A DNA stretch of 64,000 nt from Aeromonas bestiarum (lineage in GTDB: Bacteria; Pseudomonadota; Gammaproteobacteria; Enterobacterales; Aeromonadaceae): assembly GCF_000819745.1 (NCBI RefSeq), contig NZ_CDDA01000006.1, positions 76,436-140,435 of the forward strand, in the 5' to 3' direction. A program made the position numbers and the translations under genes. Of this stretch, positions 35,059 through 41,695 are shown piece by piece. Under the pieces are notes generated by a model that saw only the letters and a program-made list of their open reading frames with translations, made no database searches and was not told the DNA's origin. Positions within the stretch are counted from its first letter, which is position 1, and every line of letters starts with the position of its first letter.

Positions 35059-35517
35059 ATGGAACTGATTGCACGTGAGATGGCGCCCCACAAGCGGGTG
35101 GCGCTGGTGGCTCACGACAACATGAAGACCCCTCTGCTGAACTGGGTGATGCGCCGCAAGGAGGAGCTCAAGCTCCACCATCTCTACGCGACCGGCACCA
35201 CAGGCACCATGCTCGGCAAGAAGGCGCAACTGCCCATCACCTGCCTCTTCTCCGGCCCCATGGGGGGCGACCAGCAGCTCGGTGCCCTGATTGCCGAAGG
35301 CAAGATAGACGTGCTGATCTTCTTCTGGGATCCCCTCAATGCGGTGCCCCACGATCCGGACGTGAAGGCGCTGCTGCGCCTGGCGGCCGTGTGGAACATA
35401 CCGGTTGCCACCAACGAGGCCACCGCGGACTTCATCATGGACAGCCCTCACATGCAGCAGGCGTTCAGCGTGCAGATCCCGGATTATGCTGGTTATTTGA
35501 AGGCCAGAACCGAATAA
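35059..35517 (+). CDS. mgsA: Methylglyoxal synthase
   Basis: A 152-residue enzyme converting dihydroxyacetone phosphate to methylglyoxal and phosphate. It is the same length as E. coli MgsA, with catalytic Asp71 in GPMGGDQQ and the LYATGTTG phosphate-binding loop. [25 protein letters not shown] is conserved (quoted as the family block). The start at 35059 (MELIARE) matches the family; ATG at 35050 would add MNS. The last eight codons form the first unit of a 50-bp tandem repeat running past the stop. Confidence 0.96.
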   Translation: MELIAREMAPHKRVALVAHDNMKTPLLNWVMRRKEELKLHHLYATGTTGTMLGKKAQLPITCLFSGPMGGDQQLGALIAEGKIDVLIFFWDPLNAVPHDPDVKALLRLAAVWNIPVATNEATADFIMDSPHMQQAFSVQIPDYAGYLKARTE

Positions 35518-35667
35518 GGGCAGATCCGCCAATCTGCGCCGGTTATTTGAAAGCCAGAACCGAATAACGGCAGATCCGCCAATCTGCGCCGGCTATTTGA
35601 AGGCCAGAACCGAATAACGGCAGATCCGCCAGTCTGTACCGGTTGTCTCAAGGACAGAACCGAATAA
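35491..35667 (+). repeat. 50-bp tandem repeat, about 3.5 copies, starting inside the mgsA 3' end
   Basis: Units begin at 35491, 35541, 35591 and 35641 (last one partial). Unit 1 covers the last mgsA codons (GYLKARTE and stop). Each unit therefore carries a copy of the stop region CCAGAACCGAATAA followed by a small hairpin GCAGAT-CCGCCA-ATCTGC. Copies 2-4 are diverged at several positions, the last most. The period is not a multiple of three and all later copies are after the stop, so the repeats lie in the 3' untranslated region. Confidence 0.93.
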
Positions 35668-35686
35668 AAACAGCCAGATAGCAAAG

Positions 35687-35711
35687 AGCCGGACACAGTC
35701 CGGCTTTTTTA
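35687..35711. terminator. Terminator between mgsA and the SieB-like gene
   Basis: Eight-base-pair stem AGCCGGAC / GTCCGGCT with loop ACA and six T residues on the plus strand. It serves mgsA and possibly the convergent gene. Confidence 0.85.
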
Positions 35712-35730
35712 TTTGAAGGATGGTAGCAAG

Positions 35731-36318
35731 TTAGCGCTGGAAGCCCTTCTGGGCGAACTTGGGTCTGGCGCTCATGATCTGCTCCACCTGCTCGTCGCTC
35801 ATCTTGCCACGGGAGAGGCCCAGCACCTTGTAGGTGAGCAGCGGCCGCGCGGGCAGCGCTATCATCAGCGCCCGGATCTGGTTCTCGTCCTCTTTCTCCC
35901 GCACCGGCTTGCCGTAGGCGTAGGTAAGTACGCCGGCGTCCATCAGGTTTTTGACGGCAGGCTCGGTGATCGGCAAGTTTATGACGCTTTTGCGTTGCAG
36001 CACGAACTCGCGCAGCACCGCCTTCTCGTTGAAATCGAGGAAGGCGATCATCTGGGCCAGCTGATCCTGCTGGCGGCGGGATTGCCATTCGTCACAGGCC
36101 CACTCCCAGGCGATCAGGAAGCCCTGGCTGCAGAAGTAGGAGATGGCGATCAGCATGCCGACCCCGAGCCAGGCGGCGTGGGTCGTGGCCCACTGGCTGA
36201 CGGCTCCCTTCATCAGGCCGGCCGGAAACAGCAATATGATGCTGCAGCAGAGTAGCAACCAGACCATGAGCCAGTTGAGGCGGTTCAGTTGATAGAAATG
36301 TTGGATCCACCGTTTCAT
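35731..36318 (-). CDS. SieB-like (superinfection exclusion B family) membrane protein
   Basis: A 195-residue protein with two N-terminal membrane helices (about 15-34 and 48-68), then a cytoplasmic part with FLDFNEKAVLREFVLQRKSVINLP and EPAVKNLMDAGVLTYA. This arrangement matches the Pfam SieB family, named after the phage P22/lambda exclusion protein; chromosomal members are widespread and mostly unstudied. No other phage genes are nearby, so it is probably not a prophage remnant. A defence role is possible but not shown. Confidence 0.65.
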   Translation of the reverse strand: MKRWIQHFYQLNRLNWLMVWLLLCCSIILLFPAGLMKGAVSQWATTHAAWLGVGMLIAISYFCSQGFLIAWEWACDEWQSRRQQDQLAQMIAFLDFNEKAVLREFVLQRKSVINLPITEPAVKNLMDAGVLTYAYGKPVREKEDENQIRALMIALPARPLLTYKVLGLSRGKMSDEQVEQIMSARPKFAQKGFQR

Positions 36319-36530
36319 CGTTCATCCTTCCCAAACTATTGTGGACAGTAGACAACTCATAGCAATCGTTGTGCCAAGCCGTGGATGCCGGGGGAAAGAG
36401 TGGGGATCCGGACGGAGAAACCGGGGGCGTTGACCGAGGGGGCGTTACATTCTCTTACAACTTATTGAGTGGATGATCATTAATTTGCCTTGTGAGGCGG
36501 CGGTCAACTTGGTAAAAAGCCCGCACTGTC

Positions 36531-36645
36531 ATTGGGGAGTAGCAACCCGCCCGTGATCCGGGCAGGGCTCATGTCAACATTCTTGGATCTGTCGATCCAT
36601 GGCATGAGCGGCGATAGCATCTATCGCTCTGCAAGACCTTTGGCC
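36531..36645 (+). ncRNA. yybP-ykoY (Mn2+) riboswitch aptamer
   Basis: The conserved aptamer strings are all present and in order: TTGGGGAGTAGC at 36532, ATGTCAACAT at 36571-36580, and GCAAGACCTTT at 36631. Supporting helices are visible: GCCCG/CGGGC (36549/36559), GCTCATG/CATGAGC (36567/36603), GGATC/GATCC (36585/36594) and GCGATAG/CTATCGC (36611/36621). This class binds Mn2+ and turns on Mn2+ exporters. An open frame runs through it, but that is a chance extension of the gene below. Confidence 0.92.
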
Positions 36646-36660
36646 TCGATATGCAAGCCA

Positions 36661-36706
36661 GCCGGGCGAGCCGTATCGGGTCCATCGGTTGTTCTGCTCG
36701 CCTGGC
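36661..36706 (+). promoter_or_regulatory. Probable expression-platform hairpin of the riboswitch
   Basis: GCCGGGCGAGC (36661-36671) pairs with GCTCGCCTGGC (36696-36706) over 11 positions including one G-U pair. The 3' arm reaches the GGCGG that serves as ribosome binding site, 12 bases before the ATG at 36718. This suggests translational control. Confidence 0.6.
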
Positions 36707-36717
36707 GGTTGCCTATT

Positions 36718-37704
36718 ATGTTGATCACCCTGCTGTTATTTCTGCTCTCTGCCGTCACCATCTATCTGGCCTGCGAATATTTCGTCAACGGTATCGAATG
36801 GACCGGCCATCACTTCAAGTTCTCCCAGAGTGCCACCGGCTCCCTGCTGGCGGCCCTCGGCACTGCCCTGCCCGAATGCATAGTTACCCTGACCGCGCTG
36901 CTGATGGGGGATGCCCCCGCCCAGCAACAGATTGGGATAGGCGCCGCCCTCGGTGGCCCGCTGGTGCTCTCCACCATAGGCTATGCCGCCGTCGGCGTGA
37001 CCCTGCTGCTGTGCATGAGCCGTGAGCACAGGGTCATAGATGGCGAGGTGCAGCGCGAGATAGGCCGGGATCAGGCCTGGTTTGTCGGTATCTTCCTGGT
37101 GGCGGTGGCCCTCGGCATGGTGGCCTTTACCGGCAAAACCTGGCTGGCCCCGCTGTTCGTGCTGGTTTATCTGGTCTATGTGCGGCGCGAGCTGAAACAG
37201 ACTGACAGCCACGAGGTCGAGTTGCCAGAGCCCCTCAAGCTGGATCCCAAGGCCGAGATCCCGGCGCTCGGCAAGGTGCTGCTGCAGACTCTGGTGGCAT
37301 TGGTGGTGGTCGCGCTGGCGGCGCAGCTGTTCGTTCATCAGCTGGAGAGCATGGGCGAGCTGTTCGGCCTCTCTCCCGTGCTGGCGGCCCTGCTGCTGAG
37401 CCCGGTGGCGACAGAGATGCCGGAGCTGATGAACGTGCTGATCTGGGTGCGTCAGGGCAAGAACCGGCTGGCGCTGGCCAACATCTCCGGTGCCATGATG
37501 ATCCAGGGCACCATACCCAAGGCATTCTGCCTGCTGTTCACCCCCTGGTTGCTCGACAGCACCATGATGGTCTCCTCGCTGGTGACCCTGCTGGCGGTGG
37601 TACTGCTGTGGTGGGGCTTCAGCCGTGGGCGGATGACGGCGGGCAGGCTGGCCTGCGTGGGGCTGGTGTACCTGGGTTTCTGCGGCTGGCTGATGGTGAG
37701 CTGA
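36718..37704 (+). CDS. CaCA-type sodium/calcium-exchanger family protein, probable Mn2+ exporter
   Basis: A 328-residue inner-membrane protein with about ten helices and the two inverted alpha repeats of the cation exchanger superfamily: SATGSLLAALGTALPECIVTLTALL (repeat 1) and LSPVATEMPELMNVLIWVRQGK (repeat 2), each with the essential Pro-Glu. The start at 36718 is chosen because the upstream frame is the riboswitch. Regulation by a Mn2+-sensing riboswitch makes Mn2+ the likely substrate rather than Ca2+; this is inference. It is followed by a terminator. Confidence 0.88.
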   Translation: MLITLLLFLLSAVTIYLACEYFVNGIEWTGHHFKFSQSATGSLLAALGTALPECIVTLTALLMGDAPAQQQIGIGAALGGPLVLSTIGYAAVGVTLLLCMSREHRVIDGEVQREIGRDQAWFVGIFLVAVALGMVAFTGKTWLAPLFVLVYLVYVRRELKQTDSHEVELPEPLKLDPKAEIPALGKVLLQTLVALVVVALAAQLFVHQLESMGELFGLSPVLAALLLSPVATEMPELMNVLIWVRQGKNRLALANISGAMMIQGTIPKAFCLLFTPWLLDSTMMVSSLVTLLAVVLLWWGFSRGRMTAGRLACVGLVYLGFCGWLMVS

Positions 37705-37739
37705 CGGCGCGCGCTATGTGAAGATGACGCCATGAGCAA

Positions 37740-37766
37740 GGGCAGGATCCGATCCTGCCCTTTTTT
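37740..37766. terminator. Terminator between the exchanger and ansB
   Basis: Nine-base-pair stem GGGCAGGAT / ATCCTGCCC, loop CCG, six T residues. It is convergent with ansB. Confidence 0.92.
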
Positions 37767-37799
37767 CATGGATTTAGGTTAGCGGGTTGAACCCCGGGA

Positions 37800-38858
37800 T
37801 CAGAACTGCTGGAACCAGCGCTGGATCTGGGCCGGATCCTTGCTCTGGGTCAGGGAGAGCATCAGCAGGATGCGCGCCTTCTGCGGGTTCAGGGTGCCGG
37901 CGGCCACGAAGCCGTACTTGGCGTCGTCGATCTCGGCATCCAGGGTGGTGGCGCCGGTCGGCACGCGGGCGGAGCGCACCACCCGGATGCCGTCCTTGCT
38001 TGCCTTGGCCAGGGTGTCGAACAGTGTGTGGTAGAGGTTGCCGTTACCCACCCCGGCGCTGACGATGCCGTCAAACTTGGCATCCACCATGGCCTTGGCC
38101 GGCAGATCGGTGGCGTTGGCATAGTTGTAGACGATGCCCACTTGCGGCAGCTTGTCGAGCTTGCTCACGTCGAACGGCGTCTTGCTGGTGTGCAGGCGGG
38201 CCGGGCTGCGCTGGTAGTCGATCTTGCCGTTGTGGATGTAACCCAGCGGGCCGAAGTTCGGGGCGGCAAAGGTCTGCACCCCTGTGGTGTTGGTCTTGGT
38301 GACGTCGCGGGCATCCAGCACGGTATCGTTCATGGCGACCATGACGCCACGGCCCTTGGAGCTGGGGTCGGAGGCGGTAACCACGGCGTTGTAGAGGTTG
38401 AGCGGGCCATCGGCACTCATGGCGGTGGAGGGGCGCATGGCGCCGACCAGCACCACGGGCTTGTCGCTCTTGACGGTCAGGTTGAGGAAGTAGGCGGTCT
38501 CTTCCATGGTGTCGGTGCCGTGGGTGATGACGATGCCGTCCACGTCATCCTTGGCCAGCAGCTCGTTGACCCGCTTGGCCAGCTTGAGCCACACCTCGTC
38601 GTTCATGTCCTGGGAGCCGATCTTGACCACCTGCTCCCCCTGCACGTCGGCCACGTTCTTCATCTCGGGTACGGCGGCGATCAGGGTCTCGATAGCCACC
38701 TTGCCTGCTTCATAGTTGGATTGGGTGGCGGACTGTCCCGCACCGGCTATGGTGCCACCTGTCGCCAGGATATGAACCTGCGGCAGGGCCATGGCCAGGG
38801 GGGAGAGGGTCAGGCCAACGACGGCGGCGAGCAGTGTCTTGCGGATAGGGAGAGTCAT
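37800..38858 (-). CDS. ansB: Type II (periplasmic) L-asparaginase
   Basis: A 352-residue exported asparaginase that hydrolyses asparagine to aspartate and ammonia. The signal peptide is residues 1-24 (ending AMA). The active-site threonines lie in LATGGTIAGAG (Thr33 and Thr36 region) and HGTDT (113-117); Lys in the VGAMRPST-adjacent block is conserved. The start at 38858 has AAGGA eight bases upstream; the open frame to 38894 is not needed. E. coli ansB is controlled by CRP and FNR; no clear sites were identified here. Confidence 0.95.
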   Translation of the reverse strand: MTLPIRKTLLAAVVGLTLSPLAMALPQVHILATGGTIAGAGQSATQSNYEAGKVAIETLIAAVPEMKNVADVQGEQVVKIGSQDMNDEVWLKLAKRVNELLAKDDVDGIVITHGTDTMEETAYFLNLTVKSDKPVVLVGAMRPSTAMSADGPLNLYNAVVTASDPSSKGRGVMVAMNDTVLDARDVTKTNTTGVQTFAAPNFGPLGYIHNGKIDYQRSPARLHTSKTPFDVSKLDKLPQVGIVYNYANATDLPAKAMVDAKFDGIVSAGVGNGNLYHTLFDTLAKASKDGIRVVRSARVPTGATTLDAEIDDAKYGFVAAGTLNPQKARILLMLSLTQSKDPAQIQRWFQQF

Positions 38859-38989
38859 GCTGCAAATCCTTCTGAGTGATAAAAATTGCAGCAAGTTTGC
38901 GCTTTCTGTTGAGGGGGTCTGTGATGACTCTCACCAAAAAACAGCTGGATACAGAACCTTAACCTGTTTTATACCTCTATAGAGATAAT

Positions 38990-39184
38990 TTAACTTGCCG
39001 AGAAGCCCTTGGCTTCAATCAGGGCGATCAGCTCCGCCTTGCTCAGTTCGCTCTCGATGACGGCCTTGCTGCTGGCAAAATCCACCTGGGCCTGGGTTAC
39101 TGCACTCTGGGCCAGCAGGGCTTTTTGCAGGCTGGCGGCGCAGCCACCACAGGACATGCCGGACACAGTGAGTTCGATGGTCAT
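38990..39184 (-). CDS. Heavy-metal-associated (HMA) domain metallochaperone, CopZ-like
   Basis: A 64-residue single-domain protein with GMSCGGCA; Cys12 and Cys15 form the CxxC metal site. Size and fold are those of Atx1/CopZ-type Cu(I) chaperones. GAGGAG lies a few bases upstream. No copper ATPase is adjacent, so partner and metal are inferred. Confidence 0.88.
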   Translation of the reverse strand: MTIELTVSGMSCGGCAASLQKALLAQSAVTQAQVDFASSKAVIESELSKAELIALIEAKGFSAS

Positions 39185-39284
39185 GGGATATCTCCTCTGT
39201 TGATGTGTTGTCAGCCTAAAGCTGCCGCCCGCGGCAAGGTCAAGGGGGTGATGAGGGGATGAGAGGCGGCAGGTTTTCTGCTGG

Positions 39285-39394
39285 CTATCCCATCAACCCG
39301 AGGTAGTTCATCAGGGCGGCGCCCAGACTGGTGCTGACCAGAGAACCCAGCGTGGTGGTGGCTATGAGAGTGTGGACGGCCAGCACGCTCCCCA
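39285..39394 (-). pseudogene. Duplicated 3' end of the AEC transporter gene
   Basis: These 110 bases are a direct repeat of 39395-39504, the 3' end of the next gene. Translated, the copy reads SVLAVHTLIATTTLGSLVST, compared with SVLAANIIATTTLGSLIST, and both end ALMNYLGLMG and stop. The nucleotide match is roughly 85-90%. The copy follows the intact stop codon directly. Confidence 0.88.
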
Positions 39395-40345
39395 CTAGCC
39401 CATCAACCCCAGGTAGTTCATCAGGGCGGCACCCAGGCTGGTACTGATCAATGAGCCCAGCGTGGTGGTGGCTATGATGTTGGCGGCCAGCACGCTGTCG
39501 CCGCCCATGGCGCGGGTCATCACATAGCTGGCGGCGGCCGTGGGGGTGGAGCTGATGAGAAACAGTATGCCGAGGGCCTGCGGGCTGAAGCCGAGCGCCC
39601 AGGCCCCCGTTACCAGCAGCACAGGGATAAAGAACAGCCGGTTGGCGGTGGCCCAGCCGGTCAGCATGGCTCCGCCGCGCAGGGCCTTGAGGTTGAGGCT
39701 GGCGCCGGTGCAGAGCAGGGCCAGCGGCAGCGTCATGTTGGCGAAATAGTTGCCCGTTGTGATCACCAGCTGGGGCAGCTCGATACCGAGCAGGCCGAAC
39801 GGCAGGGCGGACAGGATGGCGATGATCAGCGGGTTTTTGGCGATCCCCTTGAGGATCGGCTTGATCCCCTTGCTGCCTCCCAGACTGCGGGTCAGGGTGA
39901 TCACGGCGAGTATGTTGTAGAGCACGGTCACCGAGCCCACCAGCAGGGCGGCAGCACCTATCCCCTCGGCGCCATAGGCGTTTTGCACGTAGGCCAGCCC
40001 CATGATCCCCATGTTGCCGCGAAAGCTGCCCTGCACGAAGATGCCGCGCTGATGCCGCTCCGGGATGAAGCGGGCCGCCAGCAGCTCGAGTACCAGGAAG
40101 CCGGCCAAGGTGCCCAGCAGGCCGTAGACGATGAGCCAGGGGCTCGGCATGGTGGAAAAATCGGTGCGCACCATGCTGAGGAACAAGAGGGCCGGCAGTG
40201 TGACCTGAAACACCAGGCGGGAGGCGGCTTCGACGAAGCTGTCGGGCAGCAGGCCCAGTTGCTTGAGCCAGATGCCGAGCAGCAGCACCACGCAGATGGG
40301 GCCCGTGATGGAGAGGGAGAAGTGCAGACTGGCCAGCAGACTCAT
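39395..40345 (-). CDS. AEC-family (auxin efflux carrier type) transporter
   Basis: A 316-residue inner-membrane protein with about ten helices. The AEC/PIN-like family pattern is present: SITGPICVVLLLGIWLKQLG, RGIFVQGSFRGNMGIMGLAY, and TPTAAASYVMTRAMGGDSVLAANIIATTT read in sections. Bacterial members export or import organic acids (malate, for example); the substrate here is unknown. The start at 40345 overlaps the stop of a leader ORF (ATGA). The gene is bracketed by partial copies of its own 5' and 3' ends. It diverges from treR. Confidence 0.9.
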   Translation of the reverse strand: MSLLASLHFSLSITGPICVVLLLGIWLKQLGLLPDSFVEAASRLVFQVTLPALLFLSMVRTDFSTMPSPWLIVYGLLGTLAGFLVLELLAARFIPERHQRGIFVQGSFRGNMGIMGLAYVQNAYGAEGIGAAALLVGSVTVLYNILAVITLTRSLGGSKGIKPILKGIAKNPLIIAILSALPFGLLGIELPQLVITTGNYFANMTLPLALLCTGASLNLKALRGGAMLTGWATANRLFFIPVLLVTGAWALGFSPQALGILFLISSTPTAAASYVMTRAMGGDSVLAANIIATTTLGSLISTSLGAALMNYLGLMG

Positions 40346-40435
40346 AATGGATGTCCTGTGCGATAGACGGGGCCCGTGACGGAGAGGGATAGAAGCAGAC
40401 TGACCAACAGACCCATGATGCGCGTCCTGTGCGAT
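40295..40435 (-). repeat. Direct repeat of the AEC gene start (two 70-bp copies, 71 bp apart)
   Basis: Copy 1 (40295-40364) contains the AGGA site, the start codon and the first 17 codons of the AEC gene. Copy 2 (40366-40435) is the same interval, diverged at about 13 positions, and lies immediately upstream. Confidence 0.9.
40342..40416 (-). CDS. 24-residue leader ORF duplicating the start of the AEC gene
   Basis: The ORF lies in the upstream repeat copy, with its own AGGAC site. It starts MGLLVSLLLSLSVTGP, compared with MSLLASLHFSLSITGP in the transporter, then reads seven or eight further residues through the second ribosome binding site. It stops at TGA, overlapping the transporter start codon as ATGA. 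Conservative substitutions suggest it may have been kept as coding, but expression is not shown. The layout matches the leader at 16608. Confidence 0.6.
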   Translation of the reverse strand: MGLLVSLLLSLSVTGPVYRTGHPL

Positions 40436-40556
40436 GGCGAGCGGCACGACGTTCGCCGGGGCAAAAAAGGCATTCTAACGCCATGGGCTTGTATTCACAG
40501 GGCTTAATCACAACAATGTGGGCAATTCCACCGCCGAGCCTCCTGTGAGCCAATTC

Positions 40557-41504
40557 ATGGACAAGAAACTGACCATCCTCGATATCGCCCGCCTCTCGGG
40601 CGTCGGCAAGTCGACCGTCTCCCGGGTGCTCAATCAGGATCCCAAGGTGAAACAGGCGACCCGCGAGCGGGTGGAGCAGGTCATCGCCGAGCACGGCTTC
40701 GTGCCGAGCAAGTCGGCGCGGGCCATGCGCAGCCAGAGCCAGCAGGTGGTGGGGATCATAGTCTCCCGGCTCGACTCCAGTTCCGAGAATCAGGCGGTGC
40801 GGGGCATGCTGGAGACCCTCTATCAGCGTGGCTATGACGCTGTGCTGATGGAGAGCAAGTTCTCCCCCGCCAAGGTGCAGGAGCATCTGGCGGTGCTGGA
40901 GCGGCGCGGGGTGGATGGCATCATCCTGTTTGCCTTCAACGATCTGGACTACGACGCCATGGTGCCGCTGAAAGAGAAGCTGGTGCTGGTGGCCCGGGAC
41001 CATCCCGGCTTCTCCTCTGTCTGCTTCGACGATGCCGGGGCTGTGCGCACCATGCTGGCCGAGCTGGCGACCCGCGGAGTAGGCGACATTGCCTATCTGG
41101 GGGTGGATACCTCGGATCTCACCACGGGTCAGCGCCGGCTTGATGCCTATCTCGGCTACTGCGCCGAACAGGGATTGACGGCGCGCAGTGCCCTCGGCGA
41201 TCTCAGCCTGCAGAGCGGCTACCGGCTGGCGGCCGAGTTGCTCACCCCCGCCACCCAGGCGCTGGTCTGCGCCAGTGACACCCTCGCCATAGGTGCTGCA
41301 AAATACCTTCAGGAACAAGGGCGTAGCGAGGTGCTGGTAACAGGCCTTGGCAACAACCCCATGCTCAGTTTCCTCTTTCCCAACGCCCTCAGCCTGGATC
41401 TTGGCTACAAGGGGGCGGGGGAGCAGGCGGCCCGCCAGCTGCTCGGCCAGATCGAGCAGGATCACCGCCCGCTGGCGACCATAGCCCCCAGCCACACACT
41501 GTGA
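40557..41504 (+). CDS. treR: Trehalose operon repressor
   Basis: A 315-residue LacI-family repressor, the same length as E. coli TreR. The helix-turn-helix (LTILDIARLSGVGKSTVSRVL, residues 4-24, in sections) and the trehalose-6-phosphate-binding domain (SRLDSSSENQAVRGML, VLVARDHPGFSSVC) match TreR closely. The start at 40557 (MDKKLTILD) is fixed by the family. Two palindromic operators lie between it and treB, which is the probable target. Confidence 0.95.
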   Translation: MDKKLTILDIARLSGVGKSTVSRVLNQDPKVKQATRERVEQVIAEHGFVPSKSARAMRSQSQQVVGIIVSRLDSSSENQAVRGMLETLYQRGYDAVLMESKFSPAKVQEHLAVLERRGVDGIILFAFNDLDYDAMVPLKEKLVLVARDHPGFSSVCFDDAGAVRTMLAELATRGVGDIAYLGVDTSDLTTGQRRLDAYLGYCAEQGLTARSALGDLSLQSGYRLAAELLTPATQALVCASDTLAIGAAKYLQEQGRSEVLVTGLGNNPMLSFLFPNALSLDLGYKGAGEQAARQLLGQIEQDHRPLATIAPSHTL

Positions 41505-41555
41505 GCCCCATCACTTAGCCCTGCACAAAAAACGCGCTTTTTGTGATGTTGACCA

Positions 41556-41579
41556 CGAAATGGGAACGTTCCCATTTCG
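41556..41579. promoter_or_regulatory. TreR operator 1 (perfect palindrome)
   Basis: A 24-bp perfect inverted repeat with core TGGGAACGTTCCCA. A TTGACC sequence (41549-41554) directly before it could be the -35 element of treB, so repressor binding would block the promoter. Confidence 0.88.
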
Positions 41580-41606
41580 ATCCGTTCAAATTGGCTGCAT
41601 GCTAAA

Positions 41607-41620
41607 TGGGAACGATACCA
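41607..41620. promoter_or_regulatory. TreR operator 2 (imperfect)
   Basis: TGGGAACGATACCA matches the operator 1 core at 12 of 14 positions, with centres 46 bp apart. Two operators at this spacing would allow cooperative binding. Confidence 0.7.
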
Positions 41621-41695
41621 AAAACGCTCAGACCAGCAGACTGGTTCAAAAGGGCGATGCAGACCAATATCAATGGAGTCACAGAGGGAAGACTC

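Noticed and set aside
35491..35667. mgsA repeats as a CRISPR array
   Set aside because: The units are contiguous 50-bp tandem copies with no unique spacers, and no cas genes are nearby.
36532..36717. N-terminal extension of the exchanger protein
   Set aside because: These 62 codons coincide with the yybP-ykoY aptamer and its hairpin, and the extension has no membrane or signal character.
39285..41495. 736-codon minus-strand frame spanning the AEC gene and treR
   Set aside because: It joins antisense treR sequence, an out-of-frame reading of the AEC gene and the duplicated 3' end. It is only open by chance.
41524..41545. CACAAAAA / TTTTTGTG inverted repeat as the treR terminator
   Set aside because: The stem is almost all A-T with a six-base loop and no GC core; it may instead be part of the treB promoter region or an activator site, but no claim is supported.
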